DNA from: Vibrio sp. SNU_ST1
GTDB taxonomy: Bacteria > Pseudomonadota > Gammaproteobacteria > Enterobacterales > Vibrionaceae
Direction of reading: 5' to 3'
NCBI RefSeq assembly: GCF_030563405.1
Contig: NZ_CP130748.1
Coordinates: forward strand, 2,852,001 to 2,916,000
DNA length: 64,000 nucleotides
Below the pieces are notes generated by a model. That model did no database searches. It was not told the DNA's origin and was given only the letters and a program-made list of their open reading frames with translations. Position 1 is the stretch's first letter. Each line of letters begins with the position of its first letter. Shown here piece by piece: positions 19,370-28,763 of this stretch. The position numbers were made by a program, and so were the translations under genes.

Positions 19370-20278
19370 TTAGAAATAACCTTGGCGCTTTTTCAGCTCC
19401 ATAGAGCCCGACTGATCATGGTCAATCGCTCGACCTTGACGCTCACTAGACGTCGCCACCAGCATCTCTTCAATAATGCCTGTTAGCGTATTCGCCTCAG
19501 ATTCAACGGCTCCGGTTAGTGGGTAACAGCCCAAAGTACGGAAGCGAACGCTTTTCTCTTCAATCACTTCACCTTCTTGCAGTTCCATACGGTCGTCATC
19601 AACCATGATCAGCATGCCATCACGCTCAACCACAGGACGCTTGTCTGAAAGGTAAAGTGGAACAATATCGATGCTCTCTAGATAGATGTATTGCCAGATA
19701 TCAAGCTCAGTCCAGTTAGATAGTGGGAAGACACGAATGCTTTCGCCCTTATTCACTTGACCGTTGTAGGTGTGCCAAAGCTCAGGACGCTGGTTTTTAG
19801 GGTCCCATGTATGGTTCTTATCGCGGAAAGAATAAACACGCTCTTTCGCTCGAGATTTTTCTTCATCACGACGCGCACCACCAAAAGCGGCATCGAACCC
19901 GTACTTGTTTAACGCCTGCTTAAGGCCTTGAGTTTTCATGATGTCAGTGTGCTTAGAAGAACCATGTACGAACGGGCTACACCCCATCTCAATACCTTCT
20001 GGGTTCTTATGTACTAAAAGGTCGAAGCCGTACTTTTTAGCCGTACGATCACGAAACTCTATCATTTCGCGGAATTTCCAATCTGTATCAACATGCAATA
20101 GTGGGAATGGAATCTTGCCTGGATAAAACGCTTTGCGAGCTAAATGAAGCATCACAGAAGAATCTTTACCGATAGAGTACATCATCACTGGGTTATCAAA
20201 CTCAGCAGCAACTTCACGGATAATATGAATACTTTCCGCTTCAAGCTGTTTTAGGTGGGTTAAACGTTCTTGGTCCAT
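19370..20278 (-). CDS. cysD: Sulfate adenylyltransferase subunit 2
   Basis: The catalytic subunit of ATP sulfurylase, an adenine-nucleotide alpha-hydrolase fold. The protein has 302 residues. The PP-loop [10 protein letters not shown] is at about 35-44, followed by [11 protein letters not shown] and the block [15 protein letters not shown]. The C-terminus [10 protein letters not shown] is conserved. The start follows AAAGGAAG. First gene of the cys operon. Confidence 0.97.
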   Translation of the reverse strand: MDQERLTHLKQLEAESIHIIREVAAEFDNPVMMYSIGKDSSVMLHLARKAFYPGKIPFPLLHVDTDWKFREMIEFRDRTAKKYGFDLLVHKNPEGIEMGCSPFVHGSSKHTDIMKTQGLKQALNKYGFDAAFGGARRDEEKSRAKERVYSFRDKNHTWDPKNQRPELWHTYNGQVNKGESIRVFPLSNWTELDIWQYIYLESIDIVPLYLSDKRPVVERDGMLIMVDDDRMELQEGEVIEEKSVRFRTLGCYPLTGAVESEANTLTGIIEEMLVATSSERQGRAIDHDQSGSMELKKRQGYF

Positions 20279-20729
20279 TTCAGTGCTTCCTTTAAGGCTC
20301 GCAGTACGAGCAATTCATTACTTGGTCTTGCCAAGCAAGGGATTTAACTCATCCACTTGAGTGAATGGGAGTATTGGCACTAGAAGAAAACAGAAGCTTC
20401 GTTTTGAGCTATCCTTGCTATTCATCTGCCTGATACGTCCTTGATATAGGCATTATGACGAGCCTCTCATATTACTGGAAATTCTAAAATTTCATTTTTT
20501 ATTCGAAAAGCTGATAAGGGATGAGATTCATCGATAAATAGGTGAAATGAATGGACTAATACTATCGATGTGATTTGTACATTGATTGAACAGGTTTGGG
20601 AGGCGTCTTGCAGAACACCATAAAGTAATCGATCTAAGTCACGAATTAACATTCGTTGTAATCATTGTTTCATTCCATTTTGTTACATTACGCAACGAAT
20701 TTTCTACTAATCCACTTTGGAGCTCCAAA
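20279..20729. promoter_or_regulatory. Divergent promoter region cysD / cpdB (451 bp)
   Basis: No gene was found here. A small inverted repeat GCTCG/CGAGC (20297-20311) lies in what would be the cysD leader, with CTTGG/CCAAG repeats next to it at about 20320-20340. An AT-rich inverted repeat GAAATT/AATTTC (20478-20493) sits mid-region. The cys promoter is expected to be CysB-activated, but CysB sites are too degenerate to call by eye. Confidence 0.5.
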
Positions 20730-22706
20730 ATGAAAGTTGCAATGAAACCTTTGTCATTGGCTGTACTTGCGGGTCTTGGTCTGACTTTAGCAGGCTGCAC
20801 AACAACACCAGATACCGATGAAGTGATTAAATTACGTGTCGTAGAAACGACGGATATCCATACCAACCTAATGGATTACGACTACTACAAAGACAAGCCA
20901 TCGAAAAAAATCGGCTTAGCACGTACTGCAACTCTAGTAAAAGAAGCTCAAAGCGAAGTAACCAACAGCGTATTAGTTGATAACGGTGACTTGCTGCAAG
21001 GTAGCCCAATGGGTGACTACATGGCAGACAAAGGCATCGAAGCTGGCGAAGTTCACCCTGCATATAAAGCAATGAACCAACTAAGCTACGACGCTGCAAA
21101 CCTAGGTAACCACGAATTCAACTACGGTCTTGAGTTCCTAGAAGAATCTATCAACGACGCTGATTTCCCGTACATCAGTGCTAACGTTTACGACGCAGAA
21201 ACCAAAGAACACTACTTCACGCCTTACATCATCAAGACGCACACCTTTGAAGATACTGCTGGCGTAGAACATGAAGTAAAAGTGGGTTACATCGGTTTTG
21301 TTCCACCACAAATCATGACGTGGGATAAGAAGAACCTAGAAGGTAAAGTGATCGCTCGCGATATCATTGAGACAGCTAACGAGTTAGTGCCTCAAATGAA
21401 AGCGGAAGGCGCTGAAGTAATCGTTGCTATCCCTCACTCAGGCGTATCAACTGACCCGTACAAAAATGGCGAAGAGAACTCAACGTTCTACCTATCTGAA
21501 GTAGATGGCATTGATGCAATCGCATTCGGCCACTCTCACGCAGTGTTCCCAGGTAAAGGTTTTGATGACATTCAAGGCATTAACAACGAGACTGGCACAA
21601 TGAACGGCGTTGCGGCAGTCATGCCAGGCCGCTGGGGTAGCCACGTTGGTGTCATGGATCTAACACTTGCACAAAAAGACGGTAAGTGGGAAGTCGTTAA
21701 AGGCCAATCAGAAGCACGCCCAATCTACAACAAAATAGAAAAGAAATCTCTTGCTGCTGCTGATGAAGGCATCGTTTCTGCACTAGAAAAAGACCACGCA
21801 GGTACTCGTGAGTTTGTTAACCAACCGATTGGTAAAGCAGACGATGTGATGTACAGCTTCCTGTCTCTAGTACAAGACGATCCAACAGTACAAATCGTCA
21901 ACCTTGCACAAAAAGATTACGTTGAACAGTTCATTCAAGGTGACCCAGACCTAGACGGTACACCAGTACTTTCAGCGGCTGCGCCATTCAAAGCGGGCGG
22001 CCGTAAGAATGACCCAGCGAACTTCACTGAAGTTGAATCTGGTCAACTGACATTCCGTAACGCGGCTGACTTATACCTTTACCCGAACACGCTAGTTGCA
22101 ATGAAGGTAACAGGCCACGAAGTAAAAGAGTGGCTTGAGTGTTCTGCTGGTCAATTCCAACAAATAGATGTTAATTCGACCGTACCACAGCAGTTGGTTG
22201 AATGGGACGGCTTCCGTACTTACAACTTTGATGTCATCGATGGCGTTGAGTACCAAATCGATGTTACACAACCAGCAAAATACGATGGTAACTGTAAAGT
22301 TATTAATGAAGGCTCTGAGCGTATCGTAGGTCTAACTTACCAAGGTAAGCCAATCGACGTGAAGCAAGACTTCCTGATCGCAACCAACAACTACCGAGCA
22401 TACAGCAATAAGTTCCCAGGTACGGGTGAAGGCTTCATCGCATTTGATGCACCAGATGAGAACCGTACTGTTCTAGCGAACTACATCTCTCGAGTGAGCA
22501 AAGAGCAAGGTCAAGTGAGCCCAACGGCTGATAACAACTGGTCATTTGCGCCAATCAAAACGGATAAAAAGCTAGATATCCGCTTTGAAACATCTCCAAG
22601 CGACAAAGCGGCAGAGTTCATCAAAGAAAAGGGTCAATACCCGATGAAACGTGTTGCGACTGACGATGTTGGTTTTGCTGTTTACCAGATTGACCTAACT
22701 AAATAG
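20730..22706 (+). CDS. cpdB: 2',3'-cyclic-nucleotide 2'-phosphodiesterase/3'-nucleotidase, lipoprotein form
   Basis: A 658-residue envelope enzyme that hydrolyses 2',3'-cyclic nucleotides and 3'-nucleotides to nucleosides for salvage. The ATG at 20730 is chosen because a lipoprotein signal starts there, ending LAGC with Cys23. The longer frame would add 48 residues before it. The metallophosphoesterase domain shows [35 protein letters not shown] and [11 protein letters not shown] 5'-nucleotidase C-terminal domain follows. E. coli CpdB is a soluble periplasmic protein; here the lipobox predicts anchoring. A strong terminator follows. Confidence 0.93.
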   Translation: MKVAMKPLSLAVLAGLGLTLAGCTTTPDTDEVIKLRVVETTDIHTNLMDYDYYKDKPSKKIGLARTATLVKEAQSEVTNSVLVDNGDLLQGSPMGDYMADKGIEAGEVHPAYKAMNQLSYDAANLGNHEFNYGLEFLEESINDADFPYISANVYDAETKEHYFTPYIIKTHTFEDTAGVEHEVKVGYIGFVPPQIMTWDKKNLEGKVIARDIIETANELVPQMKAEGAEVIVAIPHSGVSTDPYKNGEENSTFYLSEVDGIDAIAFGHSHAVFPGKGFDDIQGINNETGTMNGVAAVMPGRWGSHVGVMDLTLAQKDGKWEVVKGQSEARPIYNKIEKKSLAAADEGIVSALEKDHAGTREFVNQPIGKADDVMYSFLSLVQDDPTVQIVNLAQKDYVEQFIQGDPDLDGTPVLSAAAPFKAGGRKNDPANFTEVESGQLTFRNAADLYLYPNTLVAMKVTGHEVKEWLECSAGQFQQIDVNSTVPQQLVEWDGFRTYNFDVIDGVEYQIDVTQPAKYDGNCKVINEGSERIVGLTYQGKPIDVKQDFLIATNNYRAYSNKFPGTGEGFIAFDAPDENRTVLANYISRVSKEQGQVSPTADNNWSFAPIKTDKKLDIRFETSPSDKAAEFIKEKGQYPMKRVATDDVGFAVYQIDLTK

Positions 22707-22737
22707 ATTGCTTAAGTAATACATAGTTAACGTTCTG

Positions 22738-22767
22738 AAAGGCTGAGTTTAACGACTCAGCCTTTTT
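22738..22767 (+). terminator. Terminator after cpdB
   Basis: An 11-bp stem AAAGGCTGAGT/ACTCAGCCTTT with a TTAACG loop is followed by a T-rich run. It separates cpdB from the seven-gene operon downstream. Confidence 0.93.
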
Positions 22768-22941
22768 CTTTTGTTATTTATAAACCAAATCCACTGCCCT
22801 ACTTTTCTCACCGTAAACGCCCGCTAATTCAACACCCAAACAGCGCGACTCCAACCGCCAATTAAATTAAGCACATAAAAAATCAGCAATCGCCTGTAAG
22901 TTTTTCTCCGCTCCTCCTGTCTATTTAATTTACTACACTCA

Positions 22942-22965
22942 ATGAATGGTCATTAAGCCATTCAT
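22942..22965. promoter_or_regulatory. Inverted repeat before the seven-gene operon
   Basis: Perfect 8-bp arms ATGAATGG/CCATTCAT are separated by 8 bp and lie 24 bp before the DedA-gene ATG. TGAATG/CATTCA half-sites are common in operators of TetR-type fatty-acid regulators, so this is a candidate repressor site. As RNA it could also fold near the ribosome-binding site. No regulator gene lies directly beside it. Confidence 0.5.
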
Positions 22966-22989
22966 CTATAGGATAGATAAGGACATTTG

Positions 22990-23577
22990 ATGAGCACCGT
23001 CGAGAGCATTCAAGCATGGTTAAATACTGGAGAGGAGTCGCTGCTATGGCTGATGATTGGCATTATCGCGCTTTCTTACCTGCTTGAAGATCTGGCGATT
23101 GTTACAGCGGCAGGTTTAGCCACTCAAGGCCTCATTTTTCCTCAATATGCGTTGCTTGCCATTTTCATCGGCATTGCGACAGGTGACTTAGGTCTCTACT
23201 ACCTAGGAAAGTCAGGACGTTACTTCCGAGGCGTTCGTTACAAAGCCCTCACCAACCGATACTTTCGTGCACTTCGCACTAAATTACGTCAAAACGCTTT
23301 CAGCAGTCTTTTTGTCATCCGCTTTATTCCCGGGCTTCGTACCGTTGGTTTTACTTTAAGTGGCTTTTTCGCAATCCCACTGCCTACTTTTTTGTTTGCC
23401 GTTATTAGTGCCACTGCGCTCTGGACTGGCATTGTCTTCTCTGCGATCTACTATTTAGGGACATCAGCGTGGCTGCAAGCCTCTGAATATCAATGGATCA
23501 TCATCCCGTGTGCCATCGCTTTGCTGTTTATCGGCAATCGATTAATGAATAGAACCTACTCTAGAGGATTATCATGA
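22990..23577 (+). CDS. DedA/VTT-family membrane protein
   Basis: A 195-residue inner-membrane protein with 4-5 hydrophobic segments. The DedA (SNARE-associated) signature FVIRFIPGLRTVGFTLSGF lies mid-protein, with the conserved Arg after the amphipathic loop, and an acidic E-D pair (YLLEDLAI) sits near the N-terminus. The family includes lipid-carrier flippases for undecaprenyl phosphate and phosphatidylethanolamine. The ATG at 22990 is chosen over a TTG one codon earlier; GGATAGATAAGGA precedes it. First gene of a seven-gene operon, overlapping the next gene by 4 bp. Confidence 0.85.
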   Translation: MSTVESIQAWLNTGEESLLWLMIGIIALSYLLEDLAIVTAAGLATQGLIFPQYALLAIFIGIATGDLGLYYLGKSGRYFRGVRYKALTNRYFRALRTKLRQNAFSSLFVIRFIPGLRTVGFTLSGFFAIPLPTFLFAVISATALWTGIVFSAIYYLGTSAWLQASEYQWIIIPCAIALLFIGNRLMNRTYSRGLS

Positions 23578-24707
23578 GTTCACCGCAAGATATTCGCATC
23601 ATTCCAGCACATCAAATCAATGCAGGCATGCCCTTGCTTGAAAAAGATACCGTGCGCAGTGTCTCTCCTTATGAGTTTCTTCCCACTTGGTTTTTCTACA
23701 CGCCAGTGGTGATTCAAAGCCTGATGCAAGGGTTACGGCACTTTGATTGGGCGCTGCCGCTCATCGCCAACCCAAGTATTAAGTTAAGCGGCATGGTAGG
23801 CGAATCGAAACACGAGATACTGAGCCTTGCCGGATCATCGAGCCAACGTTGGATCTCTCCGTTTATCACCTTAACCAAAACGGATCTTAGCAGTAAGAAA
23901 CAAGCCGAAGATGCGCGCAGCGCACTCATACAGTCGGATCTCGATTTCCCCATTGTGGCCAAACCGGATCTTGGCTGTCGAGGTGTTGGCGTTAAGCTGA
24001 TCAACACACAAGAGCAACTTGAGCAGTATGTTGAATCTTTCCCAAATAATGCTCGCTTTCTATTGCAAGAAAAGGCGCCTTATCAAGCCGAAGCGGGTGT
24101 TTTCTACGTTCGCTACCCAAATAAAAAGCAAGGCGAGATCATCTCGATCACACTCAAATACGCACCAATGGTGGTGGGCGATGGCAGCTCGACACTCAAG
24201 CAGTTAATTGAAAATAGCCCGCGTGCTGGGCAGCTTAGTCACCTCTATCTACCAAGACATGAAGATAAATTGGATCAAGTGCTCGCAGAGGGTGAAGAGT
24301 TCCAACTCGCGTTTGCAGGTAGCCATAGCCGTGGCTGTATCTTCCGCGACGGCAACCAATACGTCACTCAGGCTTTAACCGAACGCTTAGATGAGATATT
24401 CGACGACTTCGATGGCTTTCACTTTGGACGACTCGACGTCAAATTCAAGGACATGCACAGCCTAATGAACGGCGAGGACTTCACTATCCTTGAGGTCAAT
24501 GGCGCAAGCAGTGAGGCCGGGCACATCTGGGATCGCAACACACCGCTGCGAGAGATATTTTCGACGCTACTCCTGCAATACCGCATTCTTTTTGATATTG
24601 GCGCTCAACAGAAACAAAGAGGCCACCAGCCTCCTTCTTTTAAGAGCTTATTTAACGCGTGGCAAGAAGAGCGACGTCTTGTTCAACAATATCCGACCAC
24701 CGATTAA
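23574..24707 (+). CDS. ATP-grasp ligase of unknown substrate
   Basis: A 377-residue cytoplasmic ATP-grasp enzyme. The nucleotide-binding Lys and Gly-rich loop appear as FPIVAKPDLGCRGVGVK (about 124-140). The second Lys region is FLLQEKAPYQ. The Mg-binding residues are in FGRLDVKFKD and ILEVNGASSEAG. Such enzymes join a carboxylate to an amine or thiol via an acyl phosphate. It resembles proteins loosely annotated as D-Ala-D-Ala ligase, but it is not Ddl: the N-terminal domain is different. Overlaps the DedA gene; 19 bp before the DinB-fold gene. Confidence 0.8.
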   Translation: MSSPQDIRIIPAHQINAGMPLLEKDTVRSVSPYEFLPTWFFYTPVVIQSLMQGLRHFDWALPLIANPSIKLSGMVGESKHEILSLAGSSSQRWISPFITLTKTDLSSKKQAEDARSALIQSDLDFPIVAKPDLGCRGVGVKLINTQEQLEQYVESFPNNARFLLQEKAPYQAEAGVFYVRYPNKKQGEIISITLKYAPMVVGDGSSTLKQLIENSPRAGQLSHLYLPRHEDKLDQVLAEGEEFQLAFAGSHSRGCIFRDGNQYVTQALTERLDEIFDDFDGFHFGRLDVKFKDMHSLMNGEDFTILEVNGASSEAGHIWDRNTPLREIFSTLLLQYRILFDIGAQQKQRGHQPPSFKSLFNAWQEERRLVQQYPTTD

Positions 24708-24726
24708 CTTTGTACGAGGATCATGA

Positions 24727-25269
24727 ATGAACCCCATAGCCCAACCGATCGCCCTCACCTCTTTCTCTCCTAGTATCAAGGGAGCGGTAGAAATATTGAA
24801 TCAGGGTTTAGAGTTTTTGTTAGCGATATCTGACAGCGACTATCTGACACGAGCAAAGCCGCACGTCACAAGTTCTATTGGTGAGCATACTCGTCACACG
24901 CTCGATCTTTTTCACGCTCTGATTTTAAAAGAGAATGCGACCGTTGATTACAACACTCGTCGTCGTGGTCACCCCGTCGAATTCGATAGGTCTATTGCGT
25001 TGAAAGAGATCCATTACGTGATCAACTGGCTTGAACGATTAGACCGCAGAGATCTCGAAGCGCCTATCATGATCCAAACCGAAGTTTCAATGGATACACA
25101 AGTATTCGCCAGCCTGCCTTCTACGCTAGAAAGAGAGGTCACCTTTGCCGCGCTGCATGCCAATCACCATTACGCGATGATCAAGGTGATCACGACCTTT
25201 CTTGATGTCGAAACATGCAGCACCTTTGGCTATGCCCCAACCACCAGCAGCTATCTGAGGGAGCAATAA
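24727..25269 (+). CDS. DinB-fold protein
   Basis: A 180-residue protein with the DinB/YfiT four-helix-bundle pattern. SIGEHTRHTLDLFHALI near residues 50-66 gives the first His, and LHANHHYAMIKVI near 138-150 gives a His pair; together these would make the divalent-metal triad. Family members include thiol-dependent S-transferases and proteins of unknown role. There is no link to the SOS gene dinB (DNA polymerase IV). GAGGATC precedes the start, and it ends 2 bp before the NRDE gene. Confidence 0.75.
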   Translation: MNPIAQPIALTSFSPSIKGAVEILNQGLEFLLAISDSDYLTRAKPHVTSSIGEHTRHTLDLFHALILKENATVDYNTRRRGHPVEFDRSIALKEIHYVINWLERLDRRDLEAPIMIQTEVSMDTQVFASLPSTLEREVTFAALHANHHYAMIKVITTFLDVETCSTFGYAPTTSSYLREQ

Positions 25270-25271
25270 TC

Positions 25272-26021
25272 ATGTGTTCAGTATCTTGGCTGCTTGAAGA
25301 CAATGGCTATCAGGTCTTTTTTAATCGTGATGAGCAAAAGACACGTGCACTGGCGATGCCACCTAAACAATATCGAGTTAACGGCGTCGATATCATCATG
25401 CCACTCGACCCAACCGGTGGTGGTAGCTGGATCAGTATCAATGAGTTCGGGCTTTCGTTATGCCTACTCAATAACTATCAAGGTATCGTACCTGATGGCC
25501 TTTTAGTCAGCCGTGGTTTGTTACTCAAGAACCTATCATCGAGTCGTAATATCAGTCAGATTTCTGAAGCATTTCATAAGCTCGACCTGCACTCTTTTGC
25601 CCCATTTACCTTGCTGGCTTTCGCGCCGAACTTAACTCAACACAATGGTTTGGTTATCGCCTATATGTGGGATGGCATTCAACAAAAAATAGTCGAAACC
25701 GATTCTCCGCTCTTCTCATCCGGTGTTGATTTAGATCGAGTACAAGCCTACCGACAAGCAAAATACGATCAGCTTATGGAAACAGGTAAGAATCAACAGA
25801 ATTTACTTCAATTTCACTCTCACCATCACAGCAAACAGCCTCATTTAGCGACCTGTATGCATCGTGAAGACGCGCACACCGTGAGCTTTACACACTTACG
25901 CAATCTACACGGCCAAGCCTTTATGTTTTACGCACCCGGCTCGCCTTGTGAACCCATTAAACCATGCCAGATAAATCAACAGCATTTTACCTTCGATTTA
26001 TCACCAGCAATCAACCTATAG
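25272..26021 (+). CDS. NRDE/TANGO2-family Ntn-hydrolase-like protein
   Basis: A 249-residue protein of the TANGO2 (DUF833) family. The start at 25272 is chosen because it puts Cys directly after Met, giving the N-terminal nucleophile expected after Met removal. The family motif FNRDEQ is at about 17-22, and GGGSWISINEFGL follows. The longer frame overlapping the previous gene would bury the Cys. Ntn-fold relatives cleave amide bonds; eukaryotic TANGO2 is tied to lipid and haem handling, with its activity debated. Tightly packed in the operon. Confidence 0.82.
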   Translation: MCSVSWLLEDNGYQVFFNRDEQKTRALAMPPKQYRVNGVDIIMPLDPTGGGSWISINEFGLSLCLLNNYQGIVPDGLLVSRGLLLKNLSSSRNISQISEAFHKLDLHSFAPFTLLAFAPNLTQHNGLVIAYMWDGIQQKIVETDSPLFSSGVDLDRVQAYRQAKYDQLMETGKNQQNLLQFHSHHHSKQPHLATCMHREDAHTVSFTHLRNLHGQAFMFYAPGSPCEPIKPCQINQQHFTFDLSPAINL

Positions 26022-26033
26022 ATGGAGTCCATC

Positions 26034-26471
26034 ATGAGAAAACTATTAACCATGGTCATGCTACTTGTTAGCCCATATGTATTTGCCGCCGATGAAATCT
26101 ACACAGGGTTCTTTAGCAGTAAGGCGCTCGATGGCTACGACACTGTGGCTTATTTCACTTCAGGTAAGCCTATTGAAGGCAGTAAAAAATTCAGCACCGA
26201 GTACAAAGGCGCGGACTGGTATTTCTCTTCTGAAAAGAATCTGACTTTATTTGTTAATAATCCTGAAAAATATGCCCCTCAATATGGTGGTTATTGCGCT
26301 TGGGCTGTTTCAGCAAAAAGTGATTTTGCACCCGGAGACCCAAATCAATGGACGATTGTTGATAACAAGCTTTACCTCAACTACGACCAAGAGATTAAAC
26401 AGCGTTGGGAACAAGACCGAGCACAACATATTCAAAAAGCCGACACCATTTGGCCGCAACTGATCAAATAA
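26034..26471 (+). CDS. Secreted YHS-domain protein
   Basis: A 145-residue protein with a signal peptide (about 1-18, ending VFA). The YHS-like core is DGYDTVAYFTSGKPIEGSKKF, then ADWYFSSEKNLTLFVNNPEKYAPQYGGYCAWAVS. This is the typical secreted type with W-Y-F-S and P-x-K-Y-x-P-x-YGG-x-C. YHS domains are thought to bind metals or redox partners. The ATG at 26034 is preferred over one 12 bp upstream because GGAG sits 8 bases before it. Confidence 0.8.
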   Translation: MRKLLTMVMLLVSPYVFAADEIYTGFFSSKALDGYDTVAYFTSGKPIEGSKKFSTEYKGADWYFSSEKNLTLFVNNPEKYAPQYGGYCAWAVSAKSDFAPGDPNQWTIVDNKLYLNYDQEIKQRWEQDRAQHIQKADTIWPQLIK

Positions 26472-26481
26472 AGGAATAACC

Positions 26482-26925
26482 ATGACACTCACTCCAGCTA
26501 AACATATCCCTGCAGCATTTATCGCTTTCGTATTTATTCAGTCGCTGTTTTTTAAGTTCACCGGCTCATACGAGACAGAACATATCTTTGGCACCTTAGC
26601 GACATGGTCTGGCTTAAGTTGGTTCGGTTCATTTGGCGGCTACTTGATTGGGTTCGCTGAATTGATTGCTGCCATTTTATTATTTACTCGTTGGCATGGC
26701 TTGGGTGCCATCATGAGTGTTGGGATTATGAGTGGCGCAATTTTCTTCCACCTGTTTACGCCGCTCGGTATTCAAATGCCTGAGTTTAATGCAGCCGGTG
26801 AAATTGTCGGCTATGACGGCGGATTACTGTTTGGTATGGCATGCCTCGTGTGGCTGTGCGGTGCATTTTTAAGTGTGAAAGATTTCAATAATCAAGACGG
26901 TTTCCTAAACAACTTTAGTCAATAA
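26482..26925 (+). CDS. Small four-helix membrane protein (DoxX-like)
   Basis: A 147-residue protein with four hydrophobic segments (about 10-24, 48-68, 73-92 and 113-131). A conserved-looking GFAELIAAILLFTRWHGLGA and a periplasmic loop with P-E-F-N are visible. Layout and length fit the DoxX/DoxD-like superfamily, but the assignment is by shape rather than by a firm motif. It sits 10 bp after the YHS gene and 12 bp before the acyltransferase gene. Confidence 0.65.
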   Translation: MTLTPAKHIPAAFIAFVFIQSLFFKFTGSYETEHIFGTLATWSGLSWFGSFGGYLIGFAELIAAILLFTRWHGLGAIMSVGIMSGAIFFHLFTPLGIQMPEFNAAGEIVGYDGGLLFGMACLVWLCGAFLSVKDFNNQDGFLNNFSQ

Positions 26926-26937
26926 GGTAGCTTCATT

Positions 26938-28692
26938 ATGATTGATAGTCCTTTTCGTTTACCACGTTACACGCCTTTTGGTTTAGGTGAGTCTGTTGTC
27001 GAGTGGGCAACTGGGCTATCTAAGCTAGATAAACTCTATCAAGATAGACCGGATGAGTTATCTAGCTTTGAATTCATGCATCACACCCTGTCGGCATTGA
27101 ATATCGACTATTCCGTTTCAGCAGGCGCTACTGATAATATCCCTAAAGAAGGACCTGTAGTCATTGTGGCTAACCACCCACTTGGCGCAATTGAAGGTGT
27201 GATCCTTGCTGATCTCGTAGGATCGGTAAGGAAAGATGTGAAGGTGTTGGCGAATGAGTTGCTCAAGCGACTACCTGAACTGGATGATCTTTTCATCGGA
27301 GTCGATGTCTTTAATAGTAAAGAATCGAAACGAACTAACGCTAAAGCCATTCGAGATGCCAATCGTCATTTGGCAGACGGTGGATTGTTGATTGTGTTCC
27401 CTGCCGGCGAAGTATCGAGTTATCGTAAAGGGGTAAAAACACTGACAGACATCGAATGGAGCAAATCGGTTGCCAAGTTCGTTAAACGACACCAAGCCAC
27501 TACAGTTCCTATCTTTATCAATGGTAAAAACAGTGAACTTTTCTATCAAGCAGGTCGTGTTCATCCGTTGTTGAGAACTGCTCTACTCGGCCGTGAACTT
27601 CTTAATAAACGAGCGACTACCATCTCTATTTCTATCGGTTCTTCAATCCCATACTCAGAGATAAAAACATTTGAACAAGAGATGGATATCGTCAACTATC
27701 TGCGACTCAATACCTATCTGATGAGTCAACAAGATAGCCCTAGCACGCTAATCCAAGCGCCCTCTTTTGACACTCAGGTTATTACGCCTATTCCGCCAGA
27801 AGTGTTGGCAATTGAGGTCAATTCTCTTCCAGAGGAGATGAAACTGCTCGAGCAAGGTGACTTCGAAGTCTACTGCACACCGAGCCAGACGATCCCCAAT
27901 TTAATGCGTGAAATTGGTCGAGTCAGAGAGGAAAGCTTCCGTGAAGTCGGTGAAGGTAGCGGGCTTGCCTGTGATTTAGATGAGTATGATCTTTATTACC
28001 ATCAACTGTTTGTCTGGAACAAAGCTAAGGCTGAATTAGTCGGTGCATATCGACTCGGTATGGTCGACAAGTTAATCGCAGAGCATGGGCTTGACCAGCT
28101 CTACTCTCGAAGTCTGTTTAACTACAATCAAGAGTTCATTGATACCCTAGACAACAGTATTGAGCTTGGGCGATCTGTAGTGAGCAAACCTTATCAAAAG
28201 AGCCTTAACTCGCTGTTACTATTATGGAAAGGTATCGCGGCCTTCGTGTATCGTCATCCTCAATACACCCACCTATTCGGCCCAGTCAGTATCAGTAATG
28301 ATTACAGCCATAACGCGCGCCTGTTGATTGCGACGACTTTATCGATACATCATTATGACGAAGAAAAGGCAAATCTGGTTTCTCCTTCTTCACCACTCAA
28401 TACCAGTAATCATGTGTTCTGGCAAAACCACCTGTTATCGTCATTGGCGAGTGTTCCTCTGCTCTCTAAAGTGTTAGCACGTATGGAGCAAGGAAAAGGC
28501 CTGCCAGTACTACTGCGCCAATACCTAGGGATGAACGGCAAGTTAGTATGCTTTAACGTCGACCCATCATTTAATGATGCTTTGGATGGCTTGATTGTGG
28601 TTAACCTTAAAAAGGTACCACTGAAGACCTTAAGTAAATACATGGGCAGAGAGCTCGCTCAAGATTATCTAGAACAGCACGCTCGACGCTGA
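26938..28692 (+). CDS. Two-domain acyltransferase resembling ornithine-lipid synthase OlsF
   Basis: A 584-residue fusion. The N-terminal half is a lysophospholipid acyltransferase (PlsC-like) domain with ANHPLGAIEG at 78-87 and FPAGEVSS at 154-161. The catalytic block reads H-x5-E rather than the usual H-x4-D, as in the hemolysin-type branch. The C-terminal half (about 300-584) is a GNAT-like N-acyltransferase domain with RVREESFREVGEG and VGAYRLGM. The domain order matches OlsF, which makes ornithine lipid by N- then O-acylation. Last gene of the operon. The amino-acid substrate is not visible from sequence. Confidence 0.75.
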   Translation: MIDSPFRLPRYTPFGLGESVVEWATGLSKLDKLYQDRPDELSSFEFMHHTLSALNIDYSVSAGATDNIPKEGPVVIVANHPLGAIEGVILADLVGSVRKDVKVLANELLKRLPELDDLFIGVDVFNSKESKRTNAKAIRDANRHLADGGLLIVFPAGEVSSYRKGVKTLTDIEWSKSVAKFVKRHQATTVPIFINGKNSELFYQAGRVHPLLRTALLGRELLNKRATTISISIGSSIPYSEIKTFEQEMDIVNYLRLNTYLMSQQDSPSTLIQAPSFDTQVITPIPPEVLAIEVNSLPEEMKLLEQGDFEVYCTPSQTIPNLMREIGRVREESFREVGEGSGLACDLDEYDLYYHQLFVWNKAKAELVGAYRLGMVDKLIAEHGLDQLYSRSLFNYNQEFIDTLDNSIELGRSVVSKPYQKSLNSLLLLWKGIAAFVYRHPQYTHLFGPVSISNDYSHNARLLIATTLSIHHYDEEKANLVSPSSPLNTSNHVFWQNHLLSSLASVPLLSKVLARMEQGKGLPVLLRQYLGMNGKLVCFNVDPSFNDALDGLIVVNLKKVPLKTLSKYMGRELAQDYLEQHARR

Positions 28693-28714
28693 TTTAGCCC
28701 ACTCTGTACCTATA

Positions 28715-28750
28715 CTCAAATAAGTGCGATGATTTCGACACTTATTTGGG
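28715..28750 (+). other. Inverted repeat between the operon end and the Crp-like gene
   Basis: A 10-bp stem CAAATAAGTG/CACTTATTTG (28717-28726 with 28739-28748) with a 12-nt loop, extended by two more pairs. No proper T run follows. It could be a weak terminator for the acyltransferase gene or an operator for the downstream regulator gene, whose ATG is 14 bp later. Confidence 0.5.
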
Positions 28751-28763
28751 TTAGGTTATTTAC

